Source of the DNA: Agaricus subrufescens
Lineage: Eukaryota; Basidiomycota; Agaricomycetes; Agaricales; Agaricaceae
Length of the DNA: 64,000 nucleotides
Assembly: GCA_029945375.1 (NCBI GenBank)
Contig: CM057061.1
Span: 744,001-808,000, forward strand
Reading direction: 5' to 3'
The notes under the pieces were generated by a model. It saw only the letters and a program-made list of their open reading frames with translations. It was not told the origin of the DNA and ran no database searches. Of this stretch, positions 1 to 10,420 are shown in pieces (the first letter of the stretch is position 1; every line of letters starts with the position of its first letter). The position numbers were made by a program, and so were the translations under genes.

Positions 1-360
1 GAGGAAACTTTTTACTGATGCATATGGATAAATATCTTTCAGATAAATCTTTTATTTTTGTGGGTTGCCGGTCGCTCAATCCATTAACTTCGGTGTCGCC
101 GGTAATTTAGATTTTTCATGTTCATTTTGGATATGAAACTGCTATTGAATGAAATGATTGGTGGAAACTTATGAGCGTTGGTATAGAGGCCAGAGGAGGA
201 GAGATGTTTCCAGATGCGATAGTATTGCATTAATCACTACATATGATACACCGGATGATGCAATTTCGTTTCGACGTATGGATGCACGCATTATGTTACA
301 CAGTGTTGCGGTTTCAATAATACAACTTTCAATGATACATGTTTTTAAATGACAGTCGTT
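1..360. other. 3' flank of gene A, unit 1 (cut by window edge)
   Basis: Non-coding sequence that matches the flank of A2 (about 4648-5015) and, more loosely, that of A3 (about 9220-9652). Short open frames here are not shared as proteins between copies, so no gene is called. The unit probably begins outside the window. Confidence 0.7.
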
Positions 361-1146
361 TCAAGATGTGGGTGAATGACAATCAAGTCCCGCCATGAGC
401 CGATGACCTGCTCTGAAATTCAGATCGAACATTGATTTTTTTCTGTGAAGAATGTGATATCCCCTGTAAAGATCACCGCCACGTGAAGTCATAGTATTGT
501 CATTAATATCATGATCAGGGGGATCGAGTTGCGATATGGAGCCTGCAGGTAAAGTCATGGCTCTGGGGCGAGTGCTGCCGAAGTTCAATTGATGCGTATC
601 ATTTGAAGTCGAGTCGGATAGGAGATTGGGTGACCTTGTTTCGGATGTTGAGTGTGGAAGGACACGATGTTGGTTTGAGGTATAAGTTTCGTCGTCAATA
701 GGAAAAGATACTGGTGTAACAAGTTCAGGAAGCCCATTCCAGACAACCGTTTTCAATTTCCAAATCATTGTCTAAATCGATATGGGGGAGTGAAGAGCCG
801 AGCCATAAAGGGGAAGGCGCAGTCATAAAGAAAGTGGTGCGGGGCTTGGAGGGGTTTGAGGACGATGATCGGGGGAAGATGGTCTCGAAGATGAGGTTGC
901 GGTTGTACTGCGGGAATGGTAATATGTCCTCGGGAAACAAGGCACCTCTGGCCAGGAGTATGTATGAGATACTGTAAATGACAGGGCATTAGAAACACTA
1001 TCGCGATCTGGTTTGGGCGAGCATTCCGAGCCAAGGCAATTGAGCGAGTGCGTGTCTACAAGTCCTCGAGAGATGCAAAGCGTGTGACTTTCAGACCTCC
1101 AGACTTCGGGAATAGTGTCGACCAAGATAGTTGATGGCTCCGACAT
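361..1146 (-). pseudogene. Gene A copy 1, unknown Ser/Thr/Pro-rich protein, frameshifted
   Basis: Counterpart of the open genes at 5016-5789 and 9653-10420. Reading starts at the ATG at 1146 (MSEPST) and runs through the shared segment CFPRTYYHSRSTTATSSSRP. It then leaves frame near 840, where this copy has one C fewer than copy 2 (GTGC-GGGG against GTGCCGGGG), and stops at 823. The other frame carries the rest of the protein to the stop at 361, ending in the shared RGGDLYRGYHILHRKKSMFDL region. A small deletion near 735-745 removes a few codons as well. No known domain is recognised. Upstream at about 1190-1310 all copies keep a hydrophobic segment that could be an unannotated 5' exon. Confidence 0.75.
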
Positions 1147-1316
1147 GGCAGTGAAGCAGTTCTTACAAAGGGCAGCAAGTCAGGTTCAGTTACCCGGCCG
1201 TGATGGTAAAAATGAGAACACTGACCACAAAGAGCTGACCGGGATAGTGGACGAAGAAAAGGAAGCTTGAGATGGTCTGGAAGAGTCGGGAGATGAGACC
1301 TAACTTGGCGATCGTA

Positions 1317-1719
1317 TCAATAAGCAAGTGCATTGTCTCTCTCGTCATTTTCTGCATCTCCACTCTCAACCTCGACCGACAAGTCATGTAGTTCTTCAGG
1401 GGCAGACTCCTTAGCCGCTGCGTCTGAGGCACTAGCATAATCTGCGAGAGACGAGGCTGCCTTTACCGCTACGCCTTCAGGTGCTCCCTCCAGAAGACTA
1501 AGAGCTTCCTGTGTTTGCCGAAAAGCAATCATGGCACGAACCTTAAGGAGCAGAGTCCGCGTGTAATCTGGCGAGTTGGGATTAGGGAGCGGGAGACCGG
1601 CGAGCGTGGCATAAGCACCTGGGCAAAGCAGCGTCAGAGGAGATTGTTTCTGGGCACACGAAGCGATGTGCACCAAGGAAGAACTGCTGCTTGACTTGAT
1701 ACAATTCTGAGGAATCCAT
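1317..1719 (-). pseudogene. Coatomer epsilon (COPE) N-terminal fragment, copy 1
   Basis: The ATG at 1719 opens a reading frame beginning MDSSELYQVKQQFFLGAY after removal of a 55-bp intron (1673 down to 1619, GTGCAC donor and CCCAG acceptor). The frame continues with LPLPNPNSPDYTRTLL and EELHDLSVEVESGD and ends at a TGA at 1317, 115 residues in all. The start motif, the DYT-TLL helix and the acidic VEVE stretch are those of epsilon-COP, the TPR-like stabilising subunit of the COPI coat that binds alpha-COP. The family is normally close to 300 residues, so only the N-terminal third remains and the C-terminal TPR helices are missing. The open frame and working intron could still give a short protein, but a non-functional captured fragment is more likely. 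It faces the F-box gene with 132 bp between starts. Confidence 0.75.
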
Positions 1720-1851
1720 GGATAACTGTTAGTTGAGATCAGATTCAGCACTGCGATGCCACGATGGGCCTGCTTACTAATTAATGTTCGCTAGATGATT
1801 CTGGACTGGAAGGTACTTCCACAGGATACGTCCTCCGAGTGCTCTCCAAAG

Positions 1852-3685
1852 ATGACGGAATGGATGCAAGATCTTGAATACAATTCTACCACAAAAAGTA
1901 CCTTTCACCCGCCTGTTCTGACGGGCCCTCGCTAACTATCAATCATATATAGCCACACCACCAAAGCCTTATGAATTCCCTTACGAGGGAAACGAATCTA
2001 CACAGGCTGCCCATGAAGCAATCGACCAAGAGCTTCGTGATCTAGAGCTCAGGAAAAGGTCCCTTCGAGAGGCAAGAAACCGGCTGGCTCCCATCTTTGT
2101 CCTCCCACCGGAGGTTCTGTCCAAAATCTTCATATTCCTTCGCGACTTTAATGTTGATTGCTATACGCGTCATTACCCAACCGAATGGATCCGCACAGTT
2201 GGGGCTATCTGTCATCAATGGAGAGAGGTCGCTCTTAACTGTCCGACTTTGTGGTCTATCCCCATCTTTACCAAACCAGAACTTGCTCGGGAAATGATCC
2301 ATCGTTCTAAAAAGGCAAAACTCACCATATATTTGCCTGGTAGCGTCTGGACTCGTAGGACCATGAACGAGGTTGAAGATGCCATAACGCAGATATTCCG
2401 CATCCGAGTTCTCCGCCTCTCATGTACCAATCCTCATGACCCATTTGGCAAGGTCTTCGCTACATTCTCACAACCTGCACCCCATCTCGAGCAAGTGGAG
2501 CTCATCACTATCAGAAAGACCTCACATGGCTCTCGTTGTTTTCTTCCTGACAACGCCTTTGCTGATGCGCCCCGGCTGCGGATAGTTGAACTTGCTGAAA
2601 TACACTTTTCCTGGACTTATCCCATTTTCAAACACAACTTGATCTCTCTCACAGTCCGAGTTAACAAAGATCATATACCAGATACTTCGACTTTCTCTCA
2701 GCTGCTTGAGGCACTTGGCCACATGCCTGAGCTCCAAACTCTCAGCTTGACGCATTGCCTACCTTCTCGCGACACGGCAACTGGGACTGAGCCAACGTTG
2801 AATTTCCCTGCCCTTCGTTGTCTGCGGGTTGAATCCAACATTGATGAATGCGCCCTATTCTTAGGTTGCATCAAATACCCTCCTCATACCCAAGTCAGAG
2901 TCGCCTGTACTTTTCTTACCGAAGTCAACAAATCTACCAACATCCTTACTCGCATCAGTGAAGGCTTGTATGGAAGTAGTGCCACTTCCACTCCCCTGGC
3001 TTTCCGGACCGTGAAATTTTGGCAGGTATCTAATAACATGATGGGTGTAGCTTTTTGGAATTGGCCAATTACTATCATGTGGTCAGGTATGGTTTCTGGA
3101 CCTCGCTATGGACCTAGTATCAATCTGCCATTTACAAGCATTCCAAATCCTGACTTCACATTCGACTATCTCCTGAGGGACGTCTATCGGTTATTTGACC
3201 TCAATCACCTTGAATTCTTGGAGCTCGACCAGCCTTCCAGTATGCTTGATGTTGAGATCATCCGAGAAACGATCGGGAGGTTACCCAGGCTCAAATTTTT
3301 AAGACTCAAGACATCTGGTTCTCAAGTAATTCAAGCCCTTGGACATAATTCAGACTTGAGTCCTACCATCGAATTTCCTGCACTTAAAACACTATGTCTT
3401 TCCAACATGGAGCTTTACGCGATTCCGCCTATGGGGCAACCGGATGACCTCATAGACACTTTGATACACCGGGCCAATATAAACATTCCTATTGAAAAAT
3501 TGCAAATTGAGTCGTGTATTCATGTCCGAGTTAAGCAGAAACGGTTATTGGGACAACTTGTTGTTGATTTGGTGGTTGATGAAGAGACTGTTGATGTGTT
3601 GGAATTGGATTCGGAGGATGATGTGGACACGGAGGAGGAGTCGGATTGGGATGGGACAGATGATTATGATGATTATAATGATTAG
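1852..3685 (+). CDS. F-box-like protein, copy 1
   Basis: Predicted 592-residue F-box-like protein, the type that recruits substrates to SCF ubiquitin ligases. Exon 1 (1852-1897) starts at MTEWMQDLEY. A 55-bp intron (GTACCT donor, CTAAC branch motif, ATATAG acceptor) leads to exon 2 at 1953, open to the stop. A basic helix (about residues 40-60) precedes the F-box motif LPPEVLSKIFIFLRDF (about residues 66-81) and CHQWREVALNCPTLWS. The remainder is leucine-rich with irregular LRR-like segments, ending in a very acidic tail. The long exon has no ATG for some 500 bp, so a model without the intron would start too late. Copy 2 (7100-8996) shares the same intron and start. Substrate is unknown; such families are often large and fast-evolving in mushrooms. 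Confidence 0.85.
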
Positions 3686-3843
3686 TTTGGTAATGATTTG
3701 TATGAAGTTGGTTGGTACCCGGCTTTTTGATCTTGCTTTTGACTTATAGTAGATAATGTATGATGTATGGTATTTTTGGTAGTGTATGAGGGCAAAGATC
3801 GTATTGATGGCTCAAATTTTGGAGAATGAGATAAGATGGAAAG

Positions 3844-4387
3844 GGGCTCGCAGAAAGATGCGGGCACCCACGCGGACGCTTTTCCGCGTTGAGCCTACAT
3901 TGGGTCCGCGTCAGGCCCCTCAAATGTTACTAAACCGCTTCTATATACCCATACGGTACTTTGTAGCCCATCTAGTGTGCTGATTTTTCTTCTAGACATA
4001 ACCTAATAATTGTTATGATCATTATAAGCTTCATGTTTTACCGTGCGAAGGAGACTCGAAGGAGGCGTCCGCGTAGTGTCCGCATCAGTACACCAGGCAT
4101 CCGCAGGATGCCCGCGTCGACCCTCATTGGTCCGCACCAGCCCGCCTCTAGCCGCGTCATGCCTTGACATTGAATCCGCATCACCACAACCTACCCACAA
4201 TCCACCTTATGCGTTCAAAATCTCAATATCATTACACTATCTCTACCCATAACAGCATCTATTATACTTAATCATCCTTTCTTCCAACGTGCGTTTCATG
4301 TCCACCTCTTATTTTTCCCGGTCAAGTCCGCATCGACCCCGCATCGGTCCGCGTCCGCGCGCGGATTCCGCACTTTTGCTGTAGCCC
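3844..4387. mobile_element. Non-autonomous Mutator-like (MULE) element, 544 bp
   Basis: The ends form imperfect inverted repeats beginning GGGCT: left GGGCTCGCAGAAAGATGCGG, right (reverse complement) GGGCTACAGCAAAAGTGCGG, with similarity continuing for about 40 bp into a GCGGACGC motif. A perfect 9-bp direct repeat, GATGGAAAG, flanks it at 3835-3843 and 4388-4396. A 9-bp target duplication with long GC-rich ends starting GGG is typical of Mutator-like transposons. The interior has repeated TCCGCGT/TCCGCAT motifs and no transposase frame. The sister unit 2 lacks it. Confidence 0.8.
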
Positions 4388-4396
4388 GATGGAAAG

Positions 4397-5015
4397 GCAA
4401 TCTGCATAGATCATGATTAATAAGAGAACCACTATTGAAAAGCTTTTCCCTCAAAATGTCAAACATACTCAGAACTTCAAAGCGCAAAAACGACTTATTT
4501 TTACGCCGTTGACGATAGTATCGCGGTAACGCCTCCCACGATGTATAGGCAATTATCATCACAGGACCTGGACAAAATCTTTTTTAGGGTCGGTAGAATA
4601 TCGGATTGGAAATATGTACGGTATGTTTGTCCGCGTGGGTTGGTGAGGAAATTTTTTACTCATGCATATGGATAAGTATCTTTCAGATAAATCTTTTTAT
4701 TTTTGTGGGTTACCGATCGCTTAATCCGTTAACTTCGGACTTAGGCGTCACCAGTAATTTAGGGTTTTCATCTTCATTTTGGATGTGAAACTGCTAATGA
4801 ATGAAATGATCGGTGGAAACTTATGAGCATTGGTGTAGAGGCCAGAGGAGGAGAGATGATGTTTCAAGATGCGATAGTATTGTATTAATCACTACATATG
4901 ATACGCCGAGTAATGTAGTTTCGTTTCGATATATGGATACACGCATTATGTTACACAGTGTTGCGGTTTCAATAATACAACTTTCAATGATACATGTTTT
5001 TAAATGACAGTCGTT
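4397..5015. other. Junction of units 1 and 2, 3' flank of A2
   Basis: From about 4476 this matches 9040-9650 (the junction of units 2 and 3), including a conserved stretch with TTTTTACGCCGTTGAC and AGGCAATTATCATCAC. No conserved protein is encoded. It marks the repeat boundary and contains the 3' untranslated region of A2. Confidence 0.7.
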
Positions 5016-5789
5016 TCAAGATGTGGATGAATGACAATCAAGTCCCGCCATGAGTCGATGACCCGCACTGAAATTCAGATTGAACATTGATTTTTTTCTG
5101 TGGAGAATGTGATATCCCCTGTAAAGATCACCGCCACGTGAAGTCGTAGTATTGTCATTAATATCATGGTCAGGGGAATCGAGTTGCGATACGGAGCCTG
5201 CAGGTAAAGTCATGGCTCTGGGGCGAGTGCTGCCGAAGTTCAATTGATGTGTATCATTTGAAGGCGAGTAGGATAGGAGATTGGATGGCCTCGTTTCGGA
5301 TGTTGAGTGTGAAGGAACACGCTGTTGGTTTGAGGTGTAGGTTTGGTCGTCAATAGGAAAAGATACTGGCGTAACGAGTTCAAGAAGCCCGTCATTCTCG
5401 TCCAGACAACCATTTTCGATTTCCAAATGATTGTCTAGGTTAATATAGCTGAGTGAAGGGCCGAGACATAAAGGGGAAGGCGCAGCCATAAAGAAAGTGG
5501 TGCCGGGGCTTGTAGGAGTTTGAGGACGATGATCGGGGGAAGATGGTCTCGAAAATGACGTGGCGGTTGTACTGCGGGAATGGTAATGTGTCCTCGGGAA
5601 ACAAGGCACCTCTGGGCAGGGGTATGCATGAGATACTGTAAACGACGGGCCATTAAAAGCACTATCGCGATCTGGCTTGGGCGAGCCAAGAGAATTGAGC
5701 GAGTGCGTGGCTACAGATCCTTGAGAGATGTGGAATGTGTGGCTTTCAGACCTCCAGACTCTGAGAATAGTGGTCGATGGCTCCGACAT
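5016..5789 (-). CDS. Gene A copy 2, unknown Ser/Thr/Pro-rich protein
   Basis: Open 257-codon frame from MSEPSTT at 5789 to 5016. No recognised domain. The protein is rich in Ser, Thr and Pro, looks disordered, and has two segments kept in all three copies: CFPRTHYHSRSTTATSFSRP in the first half and RGGDLYRGYHILHRKKSMF near the C terminus. The start is chosen because the same MSEPST methionine occurs in copies 1 and 3. Just upstream (about 5800-5945) lies a hydrophobic segment related to copies 1 and 3 that may once have been a membrane-spanning 5' exon, but in this copy its frame carries a stop. This is the cleanest candidate for a working A gene, together with A3. Confidence 0.55.
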   Translation of the reverse strand: MSEPSTTILRVWRSESHTFHISQGSVATHSLNSLGSPKPDRDSAFNGPSFTVSHAYPCPEVPCFPRTHYHSRSTTATSFSRPSSPDHRPQTPTSPGTTFFMAAPSPLCLGPSLSYINLDNHLEIENGCLDENDGLLELVTPVSFPIDDQTYTSNQQRVPSHSTSETRPSNLLSYSPSNDTHQLNFGSTRPRAMTLPAGSVSQLDSPDHDINDNTTTSRGGDLYRGYHILHRKKSMFNLNFSAGHRLMAGLDCHSSTS

Positions 5790-5931
5790 AACAATGAGGC
5801 AGCTCCTACACAGAACAGCAAGTCAGGTTCAGTTTCCCGGCCGTGACGGTAAAAACAAGAACACTGACCGTAAAGAGCTGACCGAGATGGTGGAAGAAAA
5901 CGAAGCTTAAAACATTGGAAGAGATGAGATC

Positions 5932-6341
5932 TCATTTGCTGATCGTATCAGCAAGCACTTTAACAAGCGCATTGTCTCGCTCATCGTCTTCTGCATCACC
6001 ACTTTCGACCTCAACCGACAAGTCGCGTAGTTCTTCGAGGGCCGACCCCTTAGCCGCTGTATCTGAGACACCAACATAGCGTACGGGAGACGAGGCTGCC
6101 TACACCTGGTGCACCCTCCAGGAAATAAAGAGCATCTTGAGTACGCTGACGCGCAATCAAGGCATGAGCCTTAAAGAGGAGAGTGCGCGTGTAATCTAGC
6201 GAGTTAGGATCAGGGAGCGGGAGATCGGCGGGCGCGGGCAAAGCAGCATCACAGAAGATTGTTTCTGGGTACACGAAGCAATGTGCACCGAGGAAGAACT
6301 GCTGCTTGACGTGATAGCAATTCTGAAGACTCGGAATCCAT
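5932..6341 (-). pseudogene. Coatomer epsilon (COPE) N-terminal fragment, copy 2, decayed
   Basis: Same COPE remnant as at 1317-1719. From the ATG at 6341 the frame is broken after SSEL by one extra C; YHVKQQFFLGAH then continues in the next frame, and LPLPDPNSLDYTRTLLFK follows. A second shift occurs after FLEGAPG, the remainder (EELRDLSVEVESGDAEDDER) lying in another frame and ending at 5932. The intron acceptor seen in copy 1 (CCCAG) is destroyed here. It reaches a little further into the COPE sequence (ALVKVLA) than copy 1 does. Confidence 0.75.
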
Positions 6342-6439
6342 GGATAACTAGTTGTTAATTGGGATCAGATTCAGCACTGCGATGCCATGATCGGGGCCTG
6401 CTTACTAATCAGTTACATGACCTGACGTTCGCGAGATAA

Positions 6440-7050
6440 TGGATGACTTTCCGTAACTCTAAATAATAGATTTCTCTAAATTTCTAGATTCTAAACTACT
6501 TGCCGGAGATGCCGATGGATATATCAAGTAACTATGCCAGCGGATCTTGAAAATCTGAAAAACTCCAGACTTGAAGGCCTTTCTAAACTTTCTTACGGAT
6601 GACCTAATTTCTCACACTCGATCAGATTGATGGCGGGAAATTACTCAGGTGTGACGAGTGGCTTGATTATCATCTGTATGTATTGATAGCCCTGTGTACA
6701 CTGGTATTTTGACATGCCAGCTAATGCCAGCACCGAAAATTCTGTTCTTCGTCCTCCAATACTTGCAGTTGATGAAATACATGTCTTGGATTTGTTGAGT
6801 CGCAAAAATTTCATTCATACTGTCGCAATCGAAGTTTTGAAGTCACCCATCACTGTGACACAATGGTGATGCTATCAATTCACGGATCAGCCCCTGGTAC
6901 GGCAATGCCTCTGTTTATACTTATTATCTAGTCTACATACATGCGTTATGGTTCAATAGATTTTTACATAGATTGCGGGGTTTGAAAAATATAATCTAGA
7001 ATCGTTTAGAATCTAGAAATCTAGAGTTTAGAGTTACGGAAAGTCATCCA
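6440..7050. mobile_element. Terminal-inverted-repeat element, 611 bp, in unit 2 only
   Basis: Both ends read TGGATGACTTTCCGTAACTC (right end as reverse complement). The match runs 24 bp exactly and then imperfectly to about 55 bp with TCTAGATTCTAAAC motifs. The matching place in unit 1 (about 1790-1802) is uninterrupted, which confirms an insertion. No transposase frame is present and no clean target duplication can be read, so the superfamily is not assigned. It sits 50 bp upstream of the F-box copy 2 start codon. Confidence 0.75.
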
Positions 7051-7099
7051 ATTCTGGACTGGAAAGTACTCCAAGATACATCCTCTCTGCTTTCCAAAG

Positions 7100-8996
7100 A
7101 TGATGGAATGGATGAAAGACCTTGAAATCACTTCTACCACAAAACGTACCTTTCACCCGTCTGTTCCGACAGGCCCTCGCTAACTATCAATCATACATAG
7201 CCACTCCACCGAAACCTTATGAAATCCCTTACGAGGGCAACGAATCTACACAGGCTGCCCGTCAAGCAATCGACCAACAGCTTCGTGATCTCAAGCTCAG
7301 GAAAAGGGCTCTTCGAAAGGCAAGAAACCGACTGGCTCCCATCTTTACCCTCCCACCCGAAATTCTGTCCAAAATCTTTATATTCCTTCGCGACTTTAAT
7401 GTCGATTGCTATACGCGTCATTACCCAACCGAATGGATCCGCACAGTTGGAGGTGTCTGTCACCACTGGAGAGAGACCGCTCTCAGGTGTTCGACTTTGT
7501 GGTCTGTCCCCGTCTTCACCAAACCAGAACTCGCTCGGGAAATGATCCGTCGTTCTAAAACGGCAAAACTCACCATACATTTGCCTAATGGCATCTGGAC
7601 TCCTGAGATCATGAACGAAATTGAAGATGCCATAATGCAAATATTCCGCATCCGAGTCCTCCGCCTCTCGTGTGCCAGTCCTCATGACCCATTTGGCAAG
7701 GTCTTTGCTACATTCTCACAACCTGCACCCCATCTCGAGCAAGTGGAGCTCATCAATAGCAGAAACACCTTGCCTGGCTCTCGTCGTTTTCTTCCCAATA
7801 ATGCCTTTGCGGATGCGCCCCGGCTGCGGATGGTTGAACTTGCTGAAATACACTTTTCCTGGACTTATCCTATTTTCAAACACAACTTGACCTCTCTCAA
7901 AGTCGACAGTTATCGCATACGGGATACTTCGACTTTCTCTGAGCTGCTTGAGGCGCTTGGCCACATGCCTGAGCTCCAAACTCTCTCCTTGACGCGTTGC
8001 CTACCTTCTTGCGAAACGGTAAACGGGACTGAGCCAACATTGAATTTCCCTGCTCTTCGGTGTCTGCAGGTTGGTTCCAACATTAACGATTGCGCTCAAT
8101 TCTTACGTTGCATCAAATACCCTCCTCATACCCGAGTCAGAATCGCTTGTACTTCTCTCACTAGAATCCATGATTATATCAACATTTTTTATCGCATCAG
8201 TGAAGGCATGTATGGGGGTAGTGCCACTTCCCCTCCCCTGACATTCCGGTCCGCGAAAATCTGGCAGGTATCTGGTAACGAAGCGGGTGTATCTTTTTTC
8301 AATTGGCCAACTACTATCATGCGGTCAGGTATGCTCTCTGGACTTCCCGATGGACCTGATATCGGTGTGCAGTTTACAAGCATTCCAAATCCTGATTTCA
8401 CATTTAACCATCTCTTGATGAACATCTGTCAATTGTTTGACCTCCATCGCCTTGAATTTTTGGAGCTCAAATGGGCTTCTAATACTCTTCGTACTCAAAT
8501 CATCCGAGAATCGATTGGGAGGTTACCCAAGCTCAAATTTTTAATCCTCGAGACATTTGGTTCTCAAGTAATTCAAGCCCTTGGACATAATTCAGGCTTG
8601 AGTCCTACCATCGACTTTCCTGCACTTAAAACACTATGTCTTTCCAACATGGAGCTTTACGCGATTCCGCCTATGGGGGAACCAGATGACCTCATAGACG
8701 CTTTGATACACCGGGCCAATATAAACGCTCCTATTGAAAAATTGCACATTGAGTCGTGTGTTCATGTCCGAGTTGAGCAGAAACGGTTATTGGGACAACT
8801 TGTTGTTGATTTGGTGGTTGATGGAGAGACCGTTGATGTGCTGGAATTGGATTCGGAGGGTGAGGTTACTGAGGTGACTACGGAGGAGGAGGAGGAGGAT
8901 GTGGTGGATGTGCCTAGGCTTGGGTTGGATGATTCTGATGATTCTGATGATTCTGATGAGGAGGCGGAGGAAGTCGGTTGGTACCCGGTTGACTGA
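7100..8996 (+). CDS. F-box-like protein, copy 2
   Basis: Predicted 613-residue paralogue of the gene at 1852-3685. Exon 1 (7100-7145) opens with two ATGs; the first aligns with the copy 1 start. A 55-bp intron (7146-7200, GTACCT donor, CTAAC, CATAG acceptor) leads to one exon from 7201. The F-box motif LPPEILSKIFIFLRDF and CHHWRETALRCSTLWS are followed by leucine-rich sequence. Compared with copy 1 the acidic C-terminal tail is longer, with runs of Glu and a DDS repeat encoded by GATGATTCT triplications, a likely length-variable tract. Expected role: SCF substrate receptor, partner unknown. Its promoter is altered by the 611-bp insert just upstream. Confidence 0.85.
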
Positions 8997-9652
8997 TTTT
9001 ACTTTTGACTTAAGAGTAGATAATGTATAATATATATTTTCAAAGTTCCGAAGTGCAAAAAAACGACGACTTATTTTTACGCCGTTGACAATAAGTATCG
9101 CGGCAACGCTTCTCACGACGTATAGGCAATTATCATCACAAGACCTGGGTGAAATCTTTTTTTGGGGCCGGATTGGAAATATGTACTGTATATTTGTCCG
9201 CGTGGGTTTGGTGATCAAGAAGAAATTTTTTTTTACTGGTGCATATGTGTCTTTCGGGTAAATGGTTTATTTTTTTATGTTGTTTGAGAGTGGGTCGCCG
9301 CCGGCCGGGTCGCTTACTCCGTTAAGTTCGGCGTCACCGGTATTTTTCATTTTTTTTTTTTTGTTTCGTTTTCATTTTGGATGTGAAACGGCTATTGAAA
9401 TGAAATGATTTATAGGTGATTTATAGGTTGAGCTTTTATGAGCATTGTGGTGTAGAAGAGGAGAGAAGTTTCGAGATATGATGTTATGTTATTAAACACT
9501 ATATATGATACGCCGAGTAATGCGTTTTAAATGAACTTTCGTTTCGACATATGGATACACGTATTATGATACAGTTTCAATAATACAAGTTTCAAATGAT
9601 ACATGTTTTTAGAGTGACAGCGGTTTCAAAGATGTTGGAGTGGATAAAGCAA
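8997..9652. other. Junction of units 2 and 3, 3' flank of A3
   Basis: Non-coding. About 9040-9150 repeats the unit junction at 4476-4590, and the rest follows the A flank with several small insertions and poly-T tracts (about 9225 and 9350). No gene is seen. Confidence 0.65.
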
Positions 9653-10420
9653 TCAAGTTCCGCCGCGAGTCGATGACCTGCTCTGAAATTCATGTCTCAG
9701 ATCGAACATTGATTTTTTTCTGTGAAGAGTGTGATATCCCCTGTAAAGATCACCGCCACGTGAAGTCATAGTATTGTCATTAATATTATGGTCAGGGGAA
9801 TTGAGTTGCGATACGGAGCCTGCAGGTAAAGTCATGGCTCTGGGGCGAGTGCTGCCGGGGTTCAATTGCTGTGTGTCGTTTGAAGTTGAGTGGGATAGGA
9901 GATTGGAAGGCTCCGTTTCGGATGGTGAGTGTGAAGGAGCATCAGCACGCTGTTGGTTTGAGGTGTGCGTTTGGTCGTCAATAGGAGAAGATACTGGTGT
10001 AACGAGTTCAGGGAGCGCATCATCATTCTCGTCCAGACAAACGTTTTCGATTTCCAAATGATTGTCTAGATTAATATAGCTGAGTGAAGGGCCGAGACAT
10101 AAAGGGGAAGGCGCAGCCATGAAGCTGGGGCTTGGAGGAGTTTGAGAACGATAATCGGGGGAAGATGGTCTGGAAGATGAGGTTGCGGTTGTACTGCGGG
10201 AATGGTAATACGTCCTCGGGAAACAAGGCATCTCTGGGCAGGAGTATGTATGAGATACTGTAAATGATGGGTCATTAAGAGCACTATCGCGATCTGGTTC
10301 GGGCTCGGATTCCGAGCCAAGGGAATTGAGCGAGTGCGTGGCTAGAGATCCTCTAGAGATGTGGAATGTGTGGCTTTCAGGCCTCCAGACTCTGGGAATA
10401 GTGGTCGATGGCTCCGACAT
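9653..10420 (-). CDS. Gene A copy 3, unknown Ser/Thr/Pro-rich protein
   Basis: Open 255-residue frame starting at the family methionine MSEPSTTIPRV. It shares CFPRTYYHSRSTTATSSSRP and SRGGDLYRGYHTLHRKKSMF with the other copies, but the last residues differ (FDLRHEFQSRSSTRGGT). The frame stays open upstream to 10591 without an obvious better start; that extension reads the hydrophobic segment region in a different frame from its likely coding one. Function unknown. It is divergent from the PAK kinase gene, with about 1 kb between. Confidence 0.5.
   Translation of the reverse strand: MSEPSTTIPRVWRPESHTFHISRGSLATHSLNSLGSESEPEPDRDSALNDPSFTVSHTYSCPEMPCFPRTYYHSRSTTATSSSRPSSPDYRSQTPPSPSFMAAPSPLCLGPSLSYINLDNHLEIENVCLDENDDALPELVTPVSSPIDDQTHTSNQQRADAPSHSPSETEPSNLLSHSTSNDTQQLNPGSTRPRAMTLPAGSVSQLNSPDHNINDNTMTSRGGDLYRGYHTLHRKKSMFDLRHEFQSRSSTRGGT

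Noticed and set aside
7122..8996. F-box copy 2 read as one exon starting at a TTG
   Set aside because: A 55-bp intron with good signals links an ATG exon at 7100 in the proper frame, and the same structure exists in copy 1.
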